Positions 38,793 to 49,087 are shown, counted from the first letter of the stretch. The stretch: 64,000 nt of DNA from Chenggangzhangella methanolivorans (GCF_019797865.1 NZ_CP081869.1:4168501-4232500), one strand, 5' to 3'. Numbers and translations are program-made. The notes: generated by a model not told the origin, from the sequence alone.

Positions 38793-38807
38793 TTAAACGT
38801 CCTTTAA
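38793..38807. promoter_or_regulatory. candidate CtrA box, TTAA-N7-TTAA, with extra TTAA words
   Basis: TTAAACGTCCTTTAA matches the full consensus and spacing, 92 bases before the ATG of the outer membrane gene at 38900. Two further TTAA words lie directly upstream (about 38780 and 38787), giving four in about 28 bases. Confidence 0.6.
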
Positions 38808-38899
38808 GGATTAGCTGCCAGATTGCCAGTCGTCACATGACTGCGCGCCGCATTCGCCCTGGGGGGAGGGGCGGCGACACAAGCAAGGATCTGGCAATT

Positions 38900-39678
38900 A
38901 TGGCCAAGCTCACGACCTACGCGCTCGCAGGCGCGCTCGCTGTCGCGCTCGCGCCGGTCGCGGGTCACGCGGCCGATCTTCCGGAGCCGCCGCTGCTCGA
39001 GCCCGCCGCTCCGGTTGAGTTCGCCTCGGCGTGGTACATCCGCGGCGACGTCGGATACAAGAACTACAACAACCCGGACGCGCGCTTCACCGGCCGCAAC
39101 TATCCGGGCAACCCGAATTTCAAGGGCGAGAAGCTCGGCGACGCGGCCGTGATCGGCGGCGGCGTCGGCTACAAGTTCAACGAGCACTTCCGCTCCGACG
39201 TCACGGTCGACTACGAGACCCGGGCCAAGTTCACCGGCACGCTCTACTCCAACACCGGCGCCTGCGGCGCGGTGCAGTGCGGCAGCCGCGACGTCACCAA
39301 GATCGACGCCTGGACCCTGTTCTGGAACGGCTATGTCGACCTGATCACCATTCACGGCTTCACGCCTTACGTCGGCGGCGGCATCGGCGTCGCGCGCCTC
39401 GACGTCAAGGGCGGCTACGACACCAAGCCGATCGCCAATTGCCCGGGCTGCAAGCCCGACAGCTACGGCGGCGACGCCCAGTGGAACTTCGCCTGGAACC
39501 TCCAGGCCGGCGCCTCCTACCAGATCACCGACAACCTGCTGTTCGACGCCAACTACCGCTTCGTCGACCTCGGCGAGGCCCGGACCAAGACGGTCCCGGA
39601 AAGAACGGCGGCAAGGTGCGGATCGACGACGTGCAGGCGCACGAAGTCCGCGTCGGCTTCCGCTACATGCTCGACTGA
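38900..39678 (+). CDS. outer membrane beta-barrel protein, Omp25/opacity-like (one frameshift)
   Basis: About 259 residues after restoring one G near 39603. The ATG at 38900 has AAGGA upstream. Signal peptide to GHAADLP, a Pro-rich linker ([10 protein letters not shown]), then [13 protein letters not shown] and the barrel segments [45 protein letters not shown] and, after the repair, [12 protein letters not shown]. Four Cys lie in loops ([17 protein letters not shown]). It belongs to the same broad class as the 10-14 kb array but is a different subgroup. A CtrA box and terminator flank it. Confidence 0.83.
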
Positions 39679-39708
39679 TCTTCCGCGTTACATGCGAGTT
39701 TCAAGAGA

Positions 39709-39743
39709 ACGGCGGGCTTTCGTGGTCCGCCGTTTTGCTTTTT
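39709..39743 (+). terminator. rho-independent terminator after the outer membrane gene
   Basis: AACGGCGG/CCGCCGTT with an 11-base loop, followed by TTGCTTTTT. Confidence 0.8.
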
Positions 39744-39851
39744 GGGGCCTTGCCCAAGTTCGCGCTTGACGAAGCGGGCGTCGGGGAAGTATCCGCGTCG
39801 ACGGGCCACCCCTCCCCACCGAGGGGCGACCATCTGAAAGGATGGATGGAC

Positions 39852-41027
39852 ATGACGACGACTGCTCGCCCGGCCGTGCGGCCGGCAAACCCCAATTTCT
39901 CTTCCGGACCCTGCTCGAAGCGCCCCGGCTGGTCGCTCGAAGCCCTCAAGGACGCGTCCCTCGGTCGCTCCCACCGGTCCAAGCTCGGCAAATCCAAGCT
40001 CCAGGAAGCCATCGACCTCACCCGCGAGGTGCTCGAGGTGCCGGCCAGCCATCGCATCGCGATCGTGCCGGGCTCGGACACCGGCGCCGTCGAGATGGCG
40101 ATGTGGTCGCTGCTCGGCCCGCGCGGCGTCGAGGTGCTGGCTTGGGAAAGCTTCGGCGCGGTGTGGGTCACCGACGCCGTCAAGCAGCTCAAGGTGCCGG
40201 GCACCAAGGCGACCGTCGCCGACTTCGGCAAGCTGCCCGACCTGTCGGCCGTCGACTTCGAGAACGACGTCGTGTTCACCTGGAACGGCACCACCGCGGG
40301 CGTGCGCGTCCCCGACGCGAACTGGATCCCGGCCGACCGCGCTGGCCTGACCATCTGCGACGCGACCTCGGCCGCCTTCGCGATGGAGCTCGACTACGAC
40401 AAGCTCGATGTCGTGACCTTCTCCTGGCAGAAGATCATGGGCGGCGAGGCCGCGCACGGCATCCTCATCATGGGCCCGCGCGCCGTCGAGCGGCTCGAGA
40501 GTTACGTGCCGACCTGGCCGATCCCGAAGCTCTTCCGCATGACCAAGGGCGGCAAGATCGACGAGGGTCTGTTCCAGGGCGAGACCATCAACACGCCCTC
40601 GATGCTCGCGGTCGAGGACTATCTCGACGCGCTGAAGTGGGGCAAGTCGGTCGGCGGCCTGAAAGGCCTCATCGCCCGCGCCACCCGCAACGCCACCGCG
40701 CTCGGCGACTATGTGCGCCGCACCGACTGGCTCGATTTCCTGGCCGAGGATCCGAAGACCCACACCAACACGGGCGTCTGCCTCAAGGTCGTGGATCCGG
40801 CGATCGTCGCTCTCCCGGCCAAGGAGCAGGCGGCCTTCGCCAAGGGCATCGTCGATCGCCTCGAGGGCCTCGGCGTCGCCTACGACTTCGGCTCCTATCG
40901 CGACGCGCCGGCCGGCCTTCGCATCTGGTGCGGCGCGACAGTCGAGACCTCCGACATCCTCGCGCTCACCGAATGGCTCGACTGGGCCTACGCCGAGGCC
41001 CGGCAGGGACTGGCGCAGGCGGCCTGA
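39852..41027 (+). CDS. serC: phosphoserine aminotransferase
   Basis: 391 residues. SerC makes 3-phosphoserine from phosphohydroxypyruvate and glutamate. The ATG at 39852 (AAAGG ten bases before it) gives the usual N terminus [18 protein letters not shown] 39846 is possible. The PLP lysine is in [15 protein letters not shown], with the aspartate in [11 protein letters not shown]. It is the long alphaproteobacterial form. First gene of serC-sseB-serA. Complete. Confidence 0.95.
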   Translation: MTTTARPAVRPANPNFSSGPCSKRPGWSLEALKDASLGRSHRSKLGKSKLQEAIDLTREVLEVPASHRIAIVPGSDTGAVEMAMWSLLGPRGVEVLAWESFGAVWVTDAVKQLKVPGTKATVADFGKLPDLSAVDFENDVVFTWNGTTAGVRVPDANWIPADRAGLTICDATSAAFAMELDYDKLDVVTFSWQKIMGGEAAHGILIMGPRAVERLESYVPTWPIPKLFRMTKGGKIDEGLFQGETINTPSMLAVEDYLDALKWGKSVGGLKGLIARATRNATALGDYVRRTDWLDFLAEDPKTHTNTGVCLKVVDPAIVALPAKEQAAFAKGIVDRLEGLGVAYDFGSYRDAPAGLRIWCGATVETSDILALTEWLDWAYAEARQGLAQAA

Positions 41028-41112
41028 GGCGCGACGCGTTGAAAACCTGGCGGCGGGGCGCATGTCCCGCCTCCAGTCGCATCGACACGCCCATCAGACC
41101 CCGGACGAACCC

Positions 41113-41861
41113 ATGTTCAAGCCCGAGAACGACATCGAACGCGCCCTCGTCAGCGCCGCGGAAGACGCGCGTCGGCGCGCGCGCCCTTCTTCGAGAAGCT
41201 GATCGACGCCGAGCTGACGCTCGCCCTCGTCGAGTCCCGCGACAAGAAGGGCGGCGGCTACGAGGTGCCGGAGGTGATGTCCGACGACGTCGCCTTCGTG
41301 CCGATCTTCACCGCCGACAGCCGCGTCGAGGCGATGTTCGGCTTCGAGAAGATGATGAAGGTCCGCCAGACCTTCCGGCAGATCCTCGAGCAGATCGACG
41401 GCGCGAACTTCGTGCTCAATCCCGGCTCCGACTACGGTCGCGAGATCATGGAGGAGGACGTCGCCGCGATGCTCGCGGGCGACTTCGAAAAGGCCGCCGA
41501 GAGCGACGATTTCGCGGCCGACGGCGGTTTCGACGAGGAGGAGGCGCTGCCGCAGGTCGTCGGCCGGCCTTCGCCCGTGCCGACCCATCTGGTCAAGCCG
41601 CTGACGAAGCTGTTTTCCGGGCTGCGCGAGGTGCGCGCCGCCTATCTCGCCCAGTCGCTGTTTCCCGACGCCGACGGCCTGAAGCGCCTCGTCATCGGCA
41701 TCGACTGCGACGGCGATCTCGACGTGGTGCTCGACCATGTCGGCGAAGTCCTGGACGAGGTCGCCAAGCCCTCGGACGTCATCGACTTCGTGCCCGTGCC
41801 GGGCTCCCCGCTCGACGGGTACTTCGAGAAAGACAACCAGCCGATCTATCGGCGGCCCTGA
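41113..41861 (+). CDS. sseB: SseB family protein (one frameshift)
   Basis: About 249 residues. The N-terminal MFKPENDIERALVSAAEDAR continues after a frame break near 41190 (inside a CG-repeat run) as FFEKLIDAELTLALVES. Two SseB domains are visible: VAFVPIFTADSRVEAMFG, NPGSDYGREI, and a C-terminal one with GIDCDGDLDVVLDHVGEVLDE. SseB (enhanced serine sensitivity) has no firm molecular role. Its place between serC and serA in this operon supports a link to serine metabolism or its control, inferred from context. Confidence 0.82.
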
Positions 41862-41949
41862 TCTTCCGCGTCATGCGCCGGGCCGCCCAAGGCCCGGGCG
41901 CCCGGCATGGCGCGGGTTCCCCCAGCTCAGTTCATGAAAGAGCCCAGCC

Positions 41950-43534
41950 ATGGCGCCCCGCGTTCTCGTCTCCGACAAGCTTTCGACCGCCGCCGTCGAC
42001 ATCTTCAAGCGCCGCGGCGTGGAGGTCGACTTCCGGCCGGACCTCGGCAAGGACAAGGAGGCGCTCGCGACCGCCATCGGCGACTATGACGGGCTCGCGA
42101 TCCGCTCCGCCACCAAGGTGACGCCGAAGATCCTCGAGCGCGCCACGCGTCTCTCAAGGTCATCGGCCGCGCCGGCATCGGCGTCGACAATGTCGACGTT
42201 CCGGCCGCCACCGCCCGCGGCGTGATCGTGATGAACACGCCCTTTGGCAACTCCATCACCACCGCCGAGCACGCCATCGCGCTGATGTTCGCGGTGGCGC
42301 GCGAGATCCCGCGGCCGCGCCTCCACGCAGGCCGGCAAGTGGGAGAAGAACCGCTTCATGGGCGTCGAGATCACGGCCAAGACGCTCGGCCTCATCGGCT
42401 GCGGCAACATCGGCTCGATCGTGGCCGACCGGGCCATCGGCCTCAAGATGCACGTCGCGGCCTATGATCCGTTCCTCTCCGCCGAGCGCGCGATCGAGCT
42501 CGGCGTCGAGAAGGTCGAGCTCGACGAGCTGTTCGCGCGCGCCGACTTCATCTCGCTGCACGTGCCGATGACGGACAAGACCCGCAACATCGTGGACGCG
42601 GCCGCGATCGCGAAGATGAAGAAGGGCGTGCGCATCGTGAACTGCGCGCGCGGCGGCCTCGTGGACGAGGTCGCTGCGCGCCGCGCTCGACTCGGGCCAT
42701 GTCGCGGGCGCGGGCTTCGACGTCTTCACCGAGGAGCCGGCCGAGGCCAATCCGCTGTTCGGCCACCCGGCGGTGGTCTGCACCCCCCATCTCGGCGCCG
42801 CGACCTCCGAGGCGCAGGAGAACGTCGCCCTGCAGGTCGCCGAGCAGATGTCCGAATATCTCATCCGCGGCGCGGTTTCGAACGCGATCAACGCGCCGTC
42901 GATCACGGCCGAAGAAGCGCCGCGCCTCAAGCCCTTCGTGGCGCTGGCCGAGCGGCTCGGCTCCTTTGCGGGCCAGCTGACCGACGCGGGGCTGAAGTCG
43001 GTGCGCATCGAATATGAGGGCGAGGTCGCCTCGATGAACGCCAAGGCGCTGACCTCGGCCGCCATCACCGGCCTGCTCCGTCCGCTGCTCGCCGACGTCA
43101 ACATGGTGTCGGCCCCGGTCATCGCGCGCGAGCGCGGCGTCGCGATCGAGGAGGTGCGGCGCGAGGAGGCCGAGACCTATGAGAGCGTCATTCGCCTGAC
43201 CGTCGAGACCGACAGCTTCACCCGGCACGTCGCCGGCACGGTGTTCGCGGACGGCAAGCCGCGCATCATCGACATCAAGGGCATCGAGATCGAAGCCGCT
43301 TTCGCGCCCTCCATGCTCTACGTCACCAACGACGACAAGCCCGGTTACGTCGGCGCGCTCGGCCAGACGCTCGGCGCGGCGGGCGTCAACATCGCGACCT
43401 TCAATCTCGGCCGCGCGGCGCAGGGCGGCGAGGCGATCGCGCTCGTCCAGATCGACGGCGACATTCCGGCCGAGGTGGTGGCCAAGGTCGAGGCGCTCGA
43501 GCACGTGACGCAGGCCCGCGCGCTGCGGTTCTGA
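41950..43534 (+). CDS. serA: D-3-phosphoglycerate dehydrogenase, long form with ASB and ACT domains (three frameshifts)
   Basis: About 529 residues when repaired near 42152, 42325 and 42676. Catalytic and NAD domains: [49 protein letters not shown] (Rossmann), [11 protein letters not shown] and the catalytic [10 protein letters not shown]. It then has the intervening ASB domain and a C-terminal ACT domain ([25 protein letters not shown]), which senses serine. It catalyses the first step of serine synthesis and ends the serC-sseB-serA operon. All three breaks are in GC runs of a gene needed for growth. Confidence 0.93.
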
Positions 43535-43572
43535 GGGGCTTGGGGCCTGACCTCGATCGGGAGGACGGGCCT

Positions 43573-44402
43573 CTAGCCGCCCACAGTCTGCCCGGCGGCG
43601 AGCTGGGGCACGAAGCGGCGCTGCTCCGGCTTGGTCGGAGGGACGGTGGGCTCGGACTGCGGAGCAGGTTCGGCCGGCGCCTTGGTCGCGGCTGCGATCT
43701 GGTCCGCGACCTCGTCGAGGCGTCGGCGGAGAGCCGCGAGCGCCTCGGCGTCCGGCCGGTCGGCCGTCTCCGCGCTCTCCAGCGTCTGGTCGACATGGGG
43801 CATGCGCGGCGAGGCTGACGCGGAGGGCGCGCGCCTGTCGGCGCCCAGCATCACGAGTTTGGCGCGCAGCGCCGCGATCTCGGCTTCGCGCTCGGCGGCC
43901 TCGATGCGCGCCTGCTCCGTCGCGGCCCGCGAGGCGGAAGCGTCCTGACGGGCGGCCTGCAGATCCTTGGCGGCCTGGAGCGCGGCCGCGCGCGCCTCCT
44001 CCAGCGCGGAATGGGCGGACGCCGCGTCCGCGCCCTGGCGGTCGCGCTCGTCGCGCGCCTTCGCGCCTTCGCTTTCAAGCGCGGCGACCTGGCTCCGAAG
44101 CTCCGAGATGTCGGCGAGGTGGCCGAGCTCCGTGGCGCGGGCGCGGGCGCTCTCGACCCGGTCGCGGGTCGCCTCGGCGGTCGCGCGCTCGGCCTTTCGC
44201 TCGGTCTCGCGCATCGTCATCGCAAATTCTGCGCGCAGGCGGTCCTGCGCGGCGACGATCTCGTCGGCGGATACGGGAGGCGGTGAAGCAGGCGGCGGGT
44301 CGTCAGGCGCACGGCCCGGCCCCAGAAGAAGGGCAGGAACAGAAGCCCGAGAAGCGTGGCGAGGAGCGCGCCGAAGGAAGCGTAGAGGATCGGCTCGACC
44401 AT
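43573..44402 (-). CDS. membrane-anchored coiled-coil protein, unknown (one frameshift)
   Basis: About 276 residues after restoring one base near 44275. The N-terminal TM anchor (YASFGALLATLLGLLFLP) is followed by a basic stretch and VSADEIVAAQDRLRAEFAM, a long coiled coil rich in Ala/Arg/Glu (about residues 55-185) and a Pro-rich end. This architecture is common as a hypothetical protein in Hyphomicrobiales. The two frames fit only with the repair. The function is unknown; a scaffold role is a guess. It lies downstream of the DUF1134 gene on the same strand. Confidence 0.65.
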
Positions 44403-44531
44403 TCAGGCTCGCTTGGCGCGTCTTGACCCGCGCCCGACGTGGGGACCGCGAAAGGCGCGCCGCCCGCGGCCCCGGTTTCGACCGGCACCATGGCACAGCC
44501 GCTCCGCGACGCCAAGGAAACGTGCCCGGAA

Positions 44532-44572
44532 ACCAGAAAACTCTAAGGACCGCGCGACCCTTGCGCGGCCCT
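44532..44572 (-). terminator. probable terminator after the DUF1134 gene
   Basis: On the minus strand GGGCCGCGC/GCGCGGTCC pairs across AAGGGTC and is followed by TTAGAGTTTT, a weak T-tract. Confidence 0.4.
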
Positions 44573-44605
44573 TCTCGGACCGTGTGGTCGGAACGCGTTC
44601 GGAGC

Positions 44606-45238
44606 TTAGAACGGGTTCCAGGTCGATTGCGGCGTGAACTTGAGGTAACCGACATTGACGCCGAGCCGCGCGCCGAGGCCGGTGCGGATCGGCACCAGCA
44701 CGACGTTGTAGTCCTTGAGCGCCGTCATGCCGAAGCCGCCGACCAGATAGGCCGAGCCGTTGATGCCGGCGAAGCGCGAGTACAGCATGTCGGGCGAGGT
44801 CAGGTTGTAGACCAGGATCATGGTCCGCGCGCCGTCGCCGCCGAAGTCGAAGCCGAGCGAGGGGCCCTGCCAGTAGACGTGGCGGTCGCCCTGGTCGCCG
44901 CCGCCTTGCGTGAAGAGCTTGCCCTCGCCATAGCGCAGGCCGCCCACGAAGGCGCCGGAGCCTTCCTCGCCGAGGATGTAGGCGTCGGGCTCGCCCCAGG
45001 TGGAGACGGCCTTCTCGACGATCCCGCCGAGGCCGCGGGTGGTCGAGCCGAAGAACTTGTGTCCGCGGTCGACGATGTCGCCGGCCGAATAGGTCTGGCG
45101 GGGCGAACCGTAGCCGCCGTCTTCGGCGTAGTTCGCGTTGGCGGCCCGGGGGCCGGAATATTGCGCATGGGCGTCGGCGGCGGCCGTCAGCATGGCGGCT
45201 CCGAACGCGAGGCCCGCGACGAGGGCGTTCCACTTCAT
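44606..45238 (-). CDS. eipA: EipA/DUF1134 periplasmic envelope protein
   Basis: 210 residues. Signal peptide 1-25 (ADAHAQ), then the DUF1134 domain: IVDRGHKFFGSTTRGLG, GEPDAYILGEEGSGAFVGGL, WQGPSLGFDFGGDGAR and the C-terminal VGYLKFTPQSTWNPF. In Brucella abortus EipA is needed for envelope integrity and is itself linked to CtrA regulation. It is secreted to the periplasm by the signal peptide. I see no CtrA box in the short upstream region here. Confidence 0.88.
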   Translation of the reverse strand: MKWNALVAGLAFGAAMLTAAADAHAQYSGPRAANANYAEDGGYGSPRQTYSAGDIVDRGHKFFGSTTRGLGGIVEKAVSTWGEPDAYILGEEGSGAFVGGLRYGEGKLFTQGGGDQGDRHVYWQGPSLGFDFGGDGARTMILVYNLTSPDMLYSRFAGINGSAYLVGGFGMTALKDYNVVLVPIRTGLGARLGVNVGYLKFTPQSTWNPF

Positions 45239-45401
45239 CGCGTCGTCCTTTCGGTCAGACGCGCGAATCCCAAGGGGGAGCGGGGTTCGCGCCGATTCGA
45301 AACAATTTGAGCGATCGGCTTTACCGGAAGGTGAACGGCGCCGGGTTAGAAGGAGGAAGACAGGACGAACCGCGCCAAAAACAGCGGTCGGGGACGATCA
45401 G

Positions 45402-45867
45402 ATGACCATCGCAAAGCTCGCCGGGGCGCTCGCGCTCGGCGTCGGGCTGGCGTGCCTTGGCGGTCTCGCCGAAGCGACGCCCGGCCTCAACGAGAAGATC
45501 GTGGCCGATCCCTCGACGGGCGTCGCGCTCTACGGCTTCGATCCGGTGGCCTATTTCACCGACGGCAAGGCCGTGCGCGGCCGCCGCGACGTCGAGGCCG
45601 AGTGGAACGGCGCGCCGCCTGGCGCTTCGCCAACGAGGCGAACCGCGCCGTGTTCCTGTCCTCGCCCGAGACCTACGCTCCCCGCTTTGGCGGCTACGAT
45701 CCGTCGGCGGTCGCGACCGGCGTCGCCGTCGCGGGCCATCCGCTCATCTTCCGCATCGAGGGCAAGCGGCTCTATCTGTTCAGCACCGCCCAGACCCGAG
45801 ACGGTTTCGCGACCTCGCGAGCGCTCAGAAGTCGTGGCCCAAGCTCGAGGCCGAACTCACCGACTGA
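45402..45867 (+). CDS. YHS-domain secreted protein (two frameshifts)
   Basis: About 155 residues after repairs near 45615 and 45810. The signal peptide ends GLAEATP; the YHS domain follows with GVALYGFDPVAYFTDGKA, VEAEWNGAAWRFANEANR and FLSSPETYAPRFGGYD. YHS domains often bind metal in copper or lead transporters, though the YHS triad itself is not visible here. The C-terminal DLASAQKSWPKLEAELTD lies in the third frame. It overlaps the convergent ELWxSDGT protein gene by 11 bp. Function unknown. Confidence 0.72.
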
Positions 45868-47329
45868 CGGGCGCGCCGCCGACGGTCAGGTAGGCGGGGT
45901 CGGAGCCCATGTGGCGGTAGCTGTCGCCGACGGAGCCGCCTTCGCCGGGATAGATCTCCCGCACCTTGCGGGTTCCGGCGGGCGTGCCGTCGGTCGACCA
46001 GAGCTCCGAGTTGAACTCGGCTCGCAGGCAGCTGAGCAGGTCGAGCGTCACCTTGTCGACCGCGCTGAAGAACGTGCGGTCGCCTCGCGAGACCTGCTCG
46101 CGGACATAATCCTGCCGCCCGCCATAGCAGTCGGCGTCGCGGTTGATGTCTTTCAGCAGGCGCGCCGCGCCGGTCGAGACGTCGCCGACATAGAGCGCCG
46201 ACTTCGACGAGCCTTTCGCCGCGCCCTCGAACAGCACGGCCTGGGGCGGCCCCTTCATGTCCGCCGCGCCGAAGGTCGGCCGGATGAGCCGGCCCTTGTC
46301 GTCCTTGAAGGCGAGCTTGCGCGTGCCCTCCGGCGTCCCGTCGGTGACGAAGAGCTGGTTCTTCGACGCGCCCGTGATCTTCTCGACCAGCAGCGTGTCG
46401 CCGACCGTCGTGAGCGTGTTGTTCTCGGTGTGGCGCGTCGTGAAATAGATCTGCGAGTCCGCCGGCCCCGGCTCGATATCTCGGACCATGACGGTCCCCT
46501 CTTCGGTGCCGTCCGTGCTCCAGAGCTCCGCGCCGTATTCGGCGCTCCTGGCGAGGAAATAGGCGCGCGCGCCTTCCGACCTCGGCCAGAACCGCGTCGG
46601 CGACCATTCGGGATCGAGCGCGCCCGCAGACCCCTTCAGAATGCCCTTGAGCGGGCGTTTCGCCTCGCTCGTTCCGTCCGAGACCCACAGTTCCTGGCCG
46701 TGCTTGCGCGTGTTCCGGACATAGACGAAGCGGTCGCCGACGACGGAGAGTCGCGGCTCCTCGCCGCCGTCGACGGTCACGGGCAGCCGCGTCGTGACGT
46801 TGGTGGCCGGATCGTGGAGGAAGGTCGCGAAGTTCGTCCCGGTCCAGGAACCGTCGCCCGGAGGCGCGACGAAGAGCGTCTTGCCCTTGAACGCGGCGAC
46901 CAGAATCGTGTCGAGCCGATAGGGCAGTTCCGGCGCGCCGATCTCGACCGTGCCCTGCGCCGTGCCGTCGGTGGTCCAGAGCGTGCCGGTCTCGGCGGAG
47001 GCGAAATAGACGAGCGCGCCGTAGCGGCCGAGGATGCGCGCCACGCCGGTCCTGATCCGGCGCGTGCCGCCTTCGGTTCCGTCGGAGAAATAGAGAGCGG
47101 AAGTTTCTTGATCGAGAGCGGTCTTGGCGCCGAACACCACCCCTCCGGGGACCGGGAACAACCCGTCGCCGAAGTTTGTGCCCGAGACCCCGGGGGTGAG
47201 GTCGACGACCATCTTCGTGCCGGCCTTGGTCCCGTCCGAGACCCAAAGCTCGCGATCGTGCCGATAGTCGGTCGCGACGCAGAACAGCAGCCCCAGCGTT
47301 GCCGCGGCGGTCGCGATCGACATCATCAT
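45857..47329 (-). CDS. secreted ELWxSDGT-repeat protein
   Basis: 490 residues, intact. A short hydrophobic N terminus (IATAAATLGLLFCVA) suggests export. The body carries at least seven copies of a motif of the form ELWVSDGTKAGT, ALYFSDGTEGGT, TLWTTDGTAQGT, ELWSTDGTEEGT, QLFVTDGTPEGT and ELWSTDGTPAGT, each followed by an FG/F-type strand (beta-propeller-like spacing of about 55-65 residues). Such hyalin-like SDGT repeats are common in large secreted proteins of myxobacteria and rare in alphaproteobacteria. The function is unknown. It ends tail to tail with the YHS gene. Confidence 0.78.
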   Translation of the reverse strand: MMMSIATAAATLGLLFCVATDYRHDRELWVSDGTKAGTKMVVDLTPGVSGTNFGDGLFPVPGGVVFGAKTALDQETSALYFSDGTEGGTRRIRTGVARILGRYGALVYFASAETGTLWTTDGTAQGTVEIGAPELPYRLDTILVAAFKGKTLFVAPPGDGSWTGTNFATFLHDPATNVTTRLPVTVDGGEEPRLSVVGDRFVYVRNTRKHGQELWVSDGTSEAKRPLKGILKGSAGALDPEWSPTRFWPRSEGARAYFLARSAEYGAELWSTDGTEEGTVMVRDIEPGPADSQIYFTTRHTENNTLTTVGDTLLVEKITGASKNQLFVTDGTPEGTRKLAFKDDKGRLIRPTFGAADMKGPPQAVLFEGAAKGSSKSALYVGDVSTGAARLLKDINRDADCYGGRQDYVREQVSRGDRTFFSAVDKVTLDLLSCLRAEFNSELWSTDGTPAGTRKVREIYPGEGGSVGDSYRHMGSDPAYLTVGGAPVSR

Positions 47330-47451
47330 GTGGTCCCCGGGAACGTCGCGACGCTCGCATGCGCCGCGGCGATCCCAGGATAAACGCCGCCGAGCCGACG
47401 GTAAATCTCCACCGCGCTCCGCCGGCGGAGATTCGCCCGGCTCGAAAAGCC

Positions 47452-48261
47452 TTAAGCCCGCGCGCCCCAGGCGACGAAGGCGCCGTTCTTGAAGCCGGTC
47501 TCGGACTTGCCGTAGCGGAACTCGGAGCCGTCCGGGTTCAGCACGGCGCCGCCGGCGGCCGCGAGCACGGCGTGGCCGGCGGCGGTGTCCCATTCCATGG
47601 TCGGGCCGAAGCGCGGATAGACGTCGGCCTCGCCCTCGGCCACCAGGCAGAACTTCAGCGAAGAGCCTGCGGAGCGGCGGTCCGCCACCGCGAGCTTGGC
47701 CAAAAACTCTTCCGTGGTCGCGTCCGAATGGCTGCGGCTCGCCACCGCGCAGGGGCCGCTCTCGGGCGTGCTGCGGACCGAGATCGGCGTCCAGGCGCCG
47801 GCGTCCGGATCCTCCCGCACGCCGCAGCGCGCGACCTTGGCGCCGAGCGCCGCCGAGCCGATCCAGATCGCCCCGAGCGCCGGCGCGAACACGCAGCCGA
47901 GCACCGGCCGGCCCTGGTCCACGAGCCCGACATTGACCGTGAACTCGCCGTTCTTGGCGAGGAACTCGCGGGTGCCGTCGAGCGGGTCGACCAGCAGGAA
48001 GGTCTCGGGCGCCTCCGTCGGGACGCCGTCGCGGGACGCCGATTCCTCGGCGATCACCGGCATGTAGGGGAAGATGCGCGCAAGGCCGGAGATCAGGATC
48101 GCCTCGGCGCGCTCGTCGGCGTCGGTCACGGGGCTGCGGTCGTCCTTGGCGCGGGCCGCGATCGCCGGACCCTCGTAGACGTCGAGGATCGCGCGGCCGG
48201 CCTCGACGCAGAGGATCGCGAGTTCGTCGAGCAGGCGCGCGTCGTCGGAAGGGTCGTGCAT
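47452..48261 (-). CDS. cysQ: 3'(2'),5'-bisphosphate nucleotidase CysQ
   Basis: 269 residues from the ATG at 48261 (GGAG before it). Inositol-monophosphatase-fold metal site: VIAEESAS, then DPLDGTREF, and the later EWDTAAGHAVLAAAGG. CysQ removes the 3'-phosphate from PAP made in sulfate assimilation. The KNGEFTVNVGLV and RPVLGCVFAP blocks are also family-typical. Complete. It is divergent from chpT. Confidence 0.9.
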   Translation of the reverse strand: MHDPSDDARLLDELAILCVEAGRAILDVYEGPAIAARAKDDRSPVTDADERAEAILISGLARIFPYMPVIAEESASRDGVPTEAPETFLLVDPLDGTREFLAKNGEFTVNVGLVDQGRPVLGCVFAPALGAIWIGSAALGAKVARCGVREDPDAGAWTPISVRSTPESGPCAVASRSHSDATTEEFLAKLAVADRRSAGSSLKFCLVAEGEADVYPRFGPTMEWDTAAGHAVLAAAGGAVLNPDGSEFRYGKSETGFKNGAFVAWGARA

Positions 48262-48406
48262 CTCAGGCTCCAGCTGGGACAGGTCGTTGGCGGCGAGCCG
48301 CCTTGAGGGCGCGTTAAGCAACGTGTATCAGGCGGGGCAGCCGCGCACGGCCCTGAGTCTCAATGCCTGCGCGCCTCCGCTACTCAAAGCCGTGCCGGGA
48401 GCCGCG

Positions 48407-49087
48407 ATGTCAACCTCCGAAGACGCCTCGACGGGCGCGGTGATCACGCTCGACGGGCTCGATCTCGCCGCGCTGGTCGCGAGCCGGGTGTGCCACGACG
48501 TCATCAGCCCCGTGGGCGCGATCGTCAACGGCCTCGAGATTCTCGAGGACGAGAAGGACGAGGGCATGCGCGGCTTCGCCTTCGACCTCATCAAGAAGAG
48601 CGCCGAGCAGGCCTCCGCGCGCCTGCAGTTCTGCCGCATCGCCTTCGGCGCGGCCGGGTCGGCCGCCGCCCAGCTCGACCTCGGCGACGCCGAGCAGGTC
48701 GCGCGCGGCTTCGTCGTCGACCAGAAGACCAGCCTCGTCTGGGAGGCCAAGCGCCAGCTCCTGCCGAAGAACATCGTCAAGCTGCTGCTGAACCTCGTGC
48801 TCGTCGCCACCACCACGATCCCGCGCGGCGGCGAGATCAAGGTCACGTCGGAAGGCGAGGGCGAGGCGACCTCCTTCGCCATCGTCACTACCGGCGTGAG
48901 CGCGCGCGTTCCCGCCAACGTGCTCGACCTTCTGGCCGGCAGGGCCCCGGAGGATCGCGTCGACGCCCATGTGATCCAGCCGTTCTATGCGGGGCTGGTC
49001 GCGCGCGCCGCCAACATGACGGTCACGATCGAGGCCGAGATCGAGGGCGAGAAGATCGTCACCCGGGCCCGTCCCGCGGCCGCCTGA
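48407..49087 (+). CDS. chpT: histidine phosphotransferase ChpT
   Basis: 226 residues. ChpT passes phosphate from CckA to CtrA and CpdR. The phosphoacceptor His lies in VASRVCHDVISPVGAIVNGLEIL. The rest is a degenerate ATPase-like fold (LLLNLVLVATTTIPRGGEIK). The ATG at 48407 follows GGGAG. It sits directly before cheA and 5.8 kb from ctrA, so the cell-cycle relay and chemotaxis genes share one locus. CckA is not in the window. Confidence 0.9.
   Translation: MSTSEDASTGAVITLDGLDLAALVASRVCHDVISPVGAIVNGLEILEDEKDEGMRGFAFDLIKKSAEQASARLQFCRIAFGAAGSAAAQLDLGDAEQVARGFVVDQKTSLVWEAKRQLLPKNIVKLLLNLVLVATTTIPRGGEIKVTSEGEGEATSFAIVTTGVSARVPANVLDLLAGRAPEDRVDAHVIQPFYAGLVARAANMTVTIEAEIEGEKIVTRARPAAA

Noticed and set aside
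39842-42121. 759-codon plus frame over serC-sseB
   Set aside because: Arg-rich out-of-frame reading through serC and sseB; not a fusion protein.
45452-47383. 643-codon plus frame over the SDGT-repeat gene
   Set aside because: Only the first third is the middle piece of the YHS gene; the rest is antisense to an intact repeat protein.
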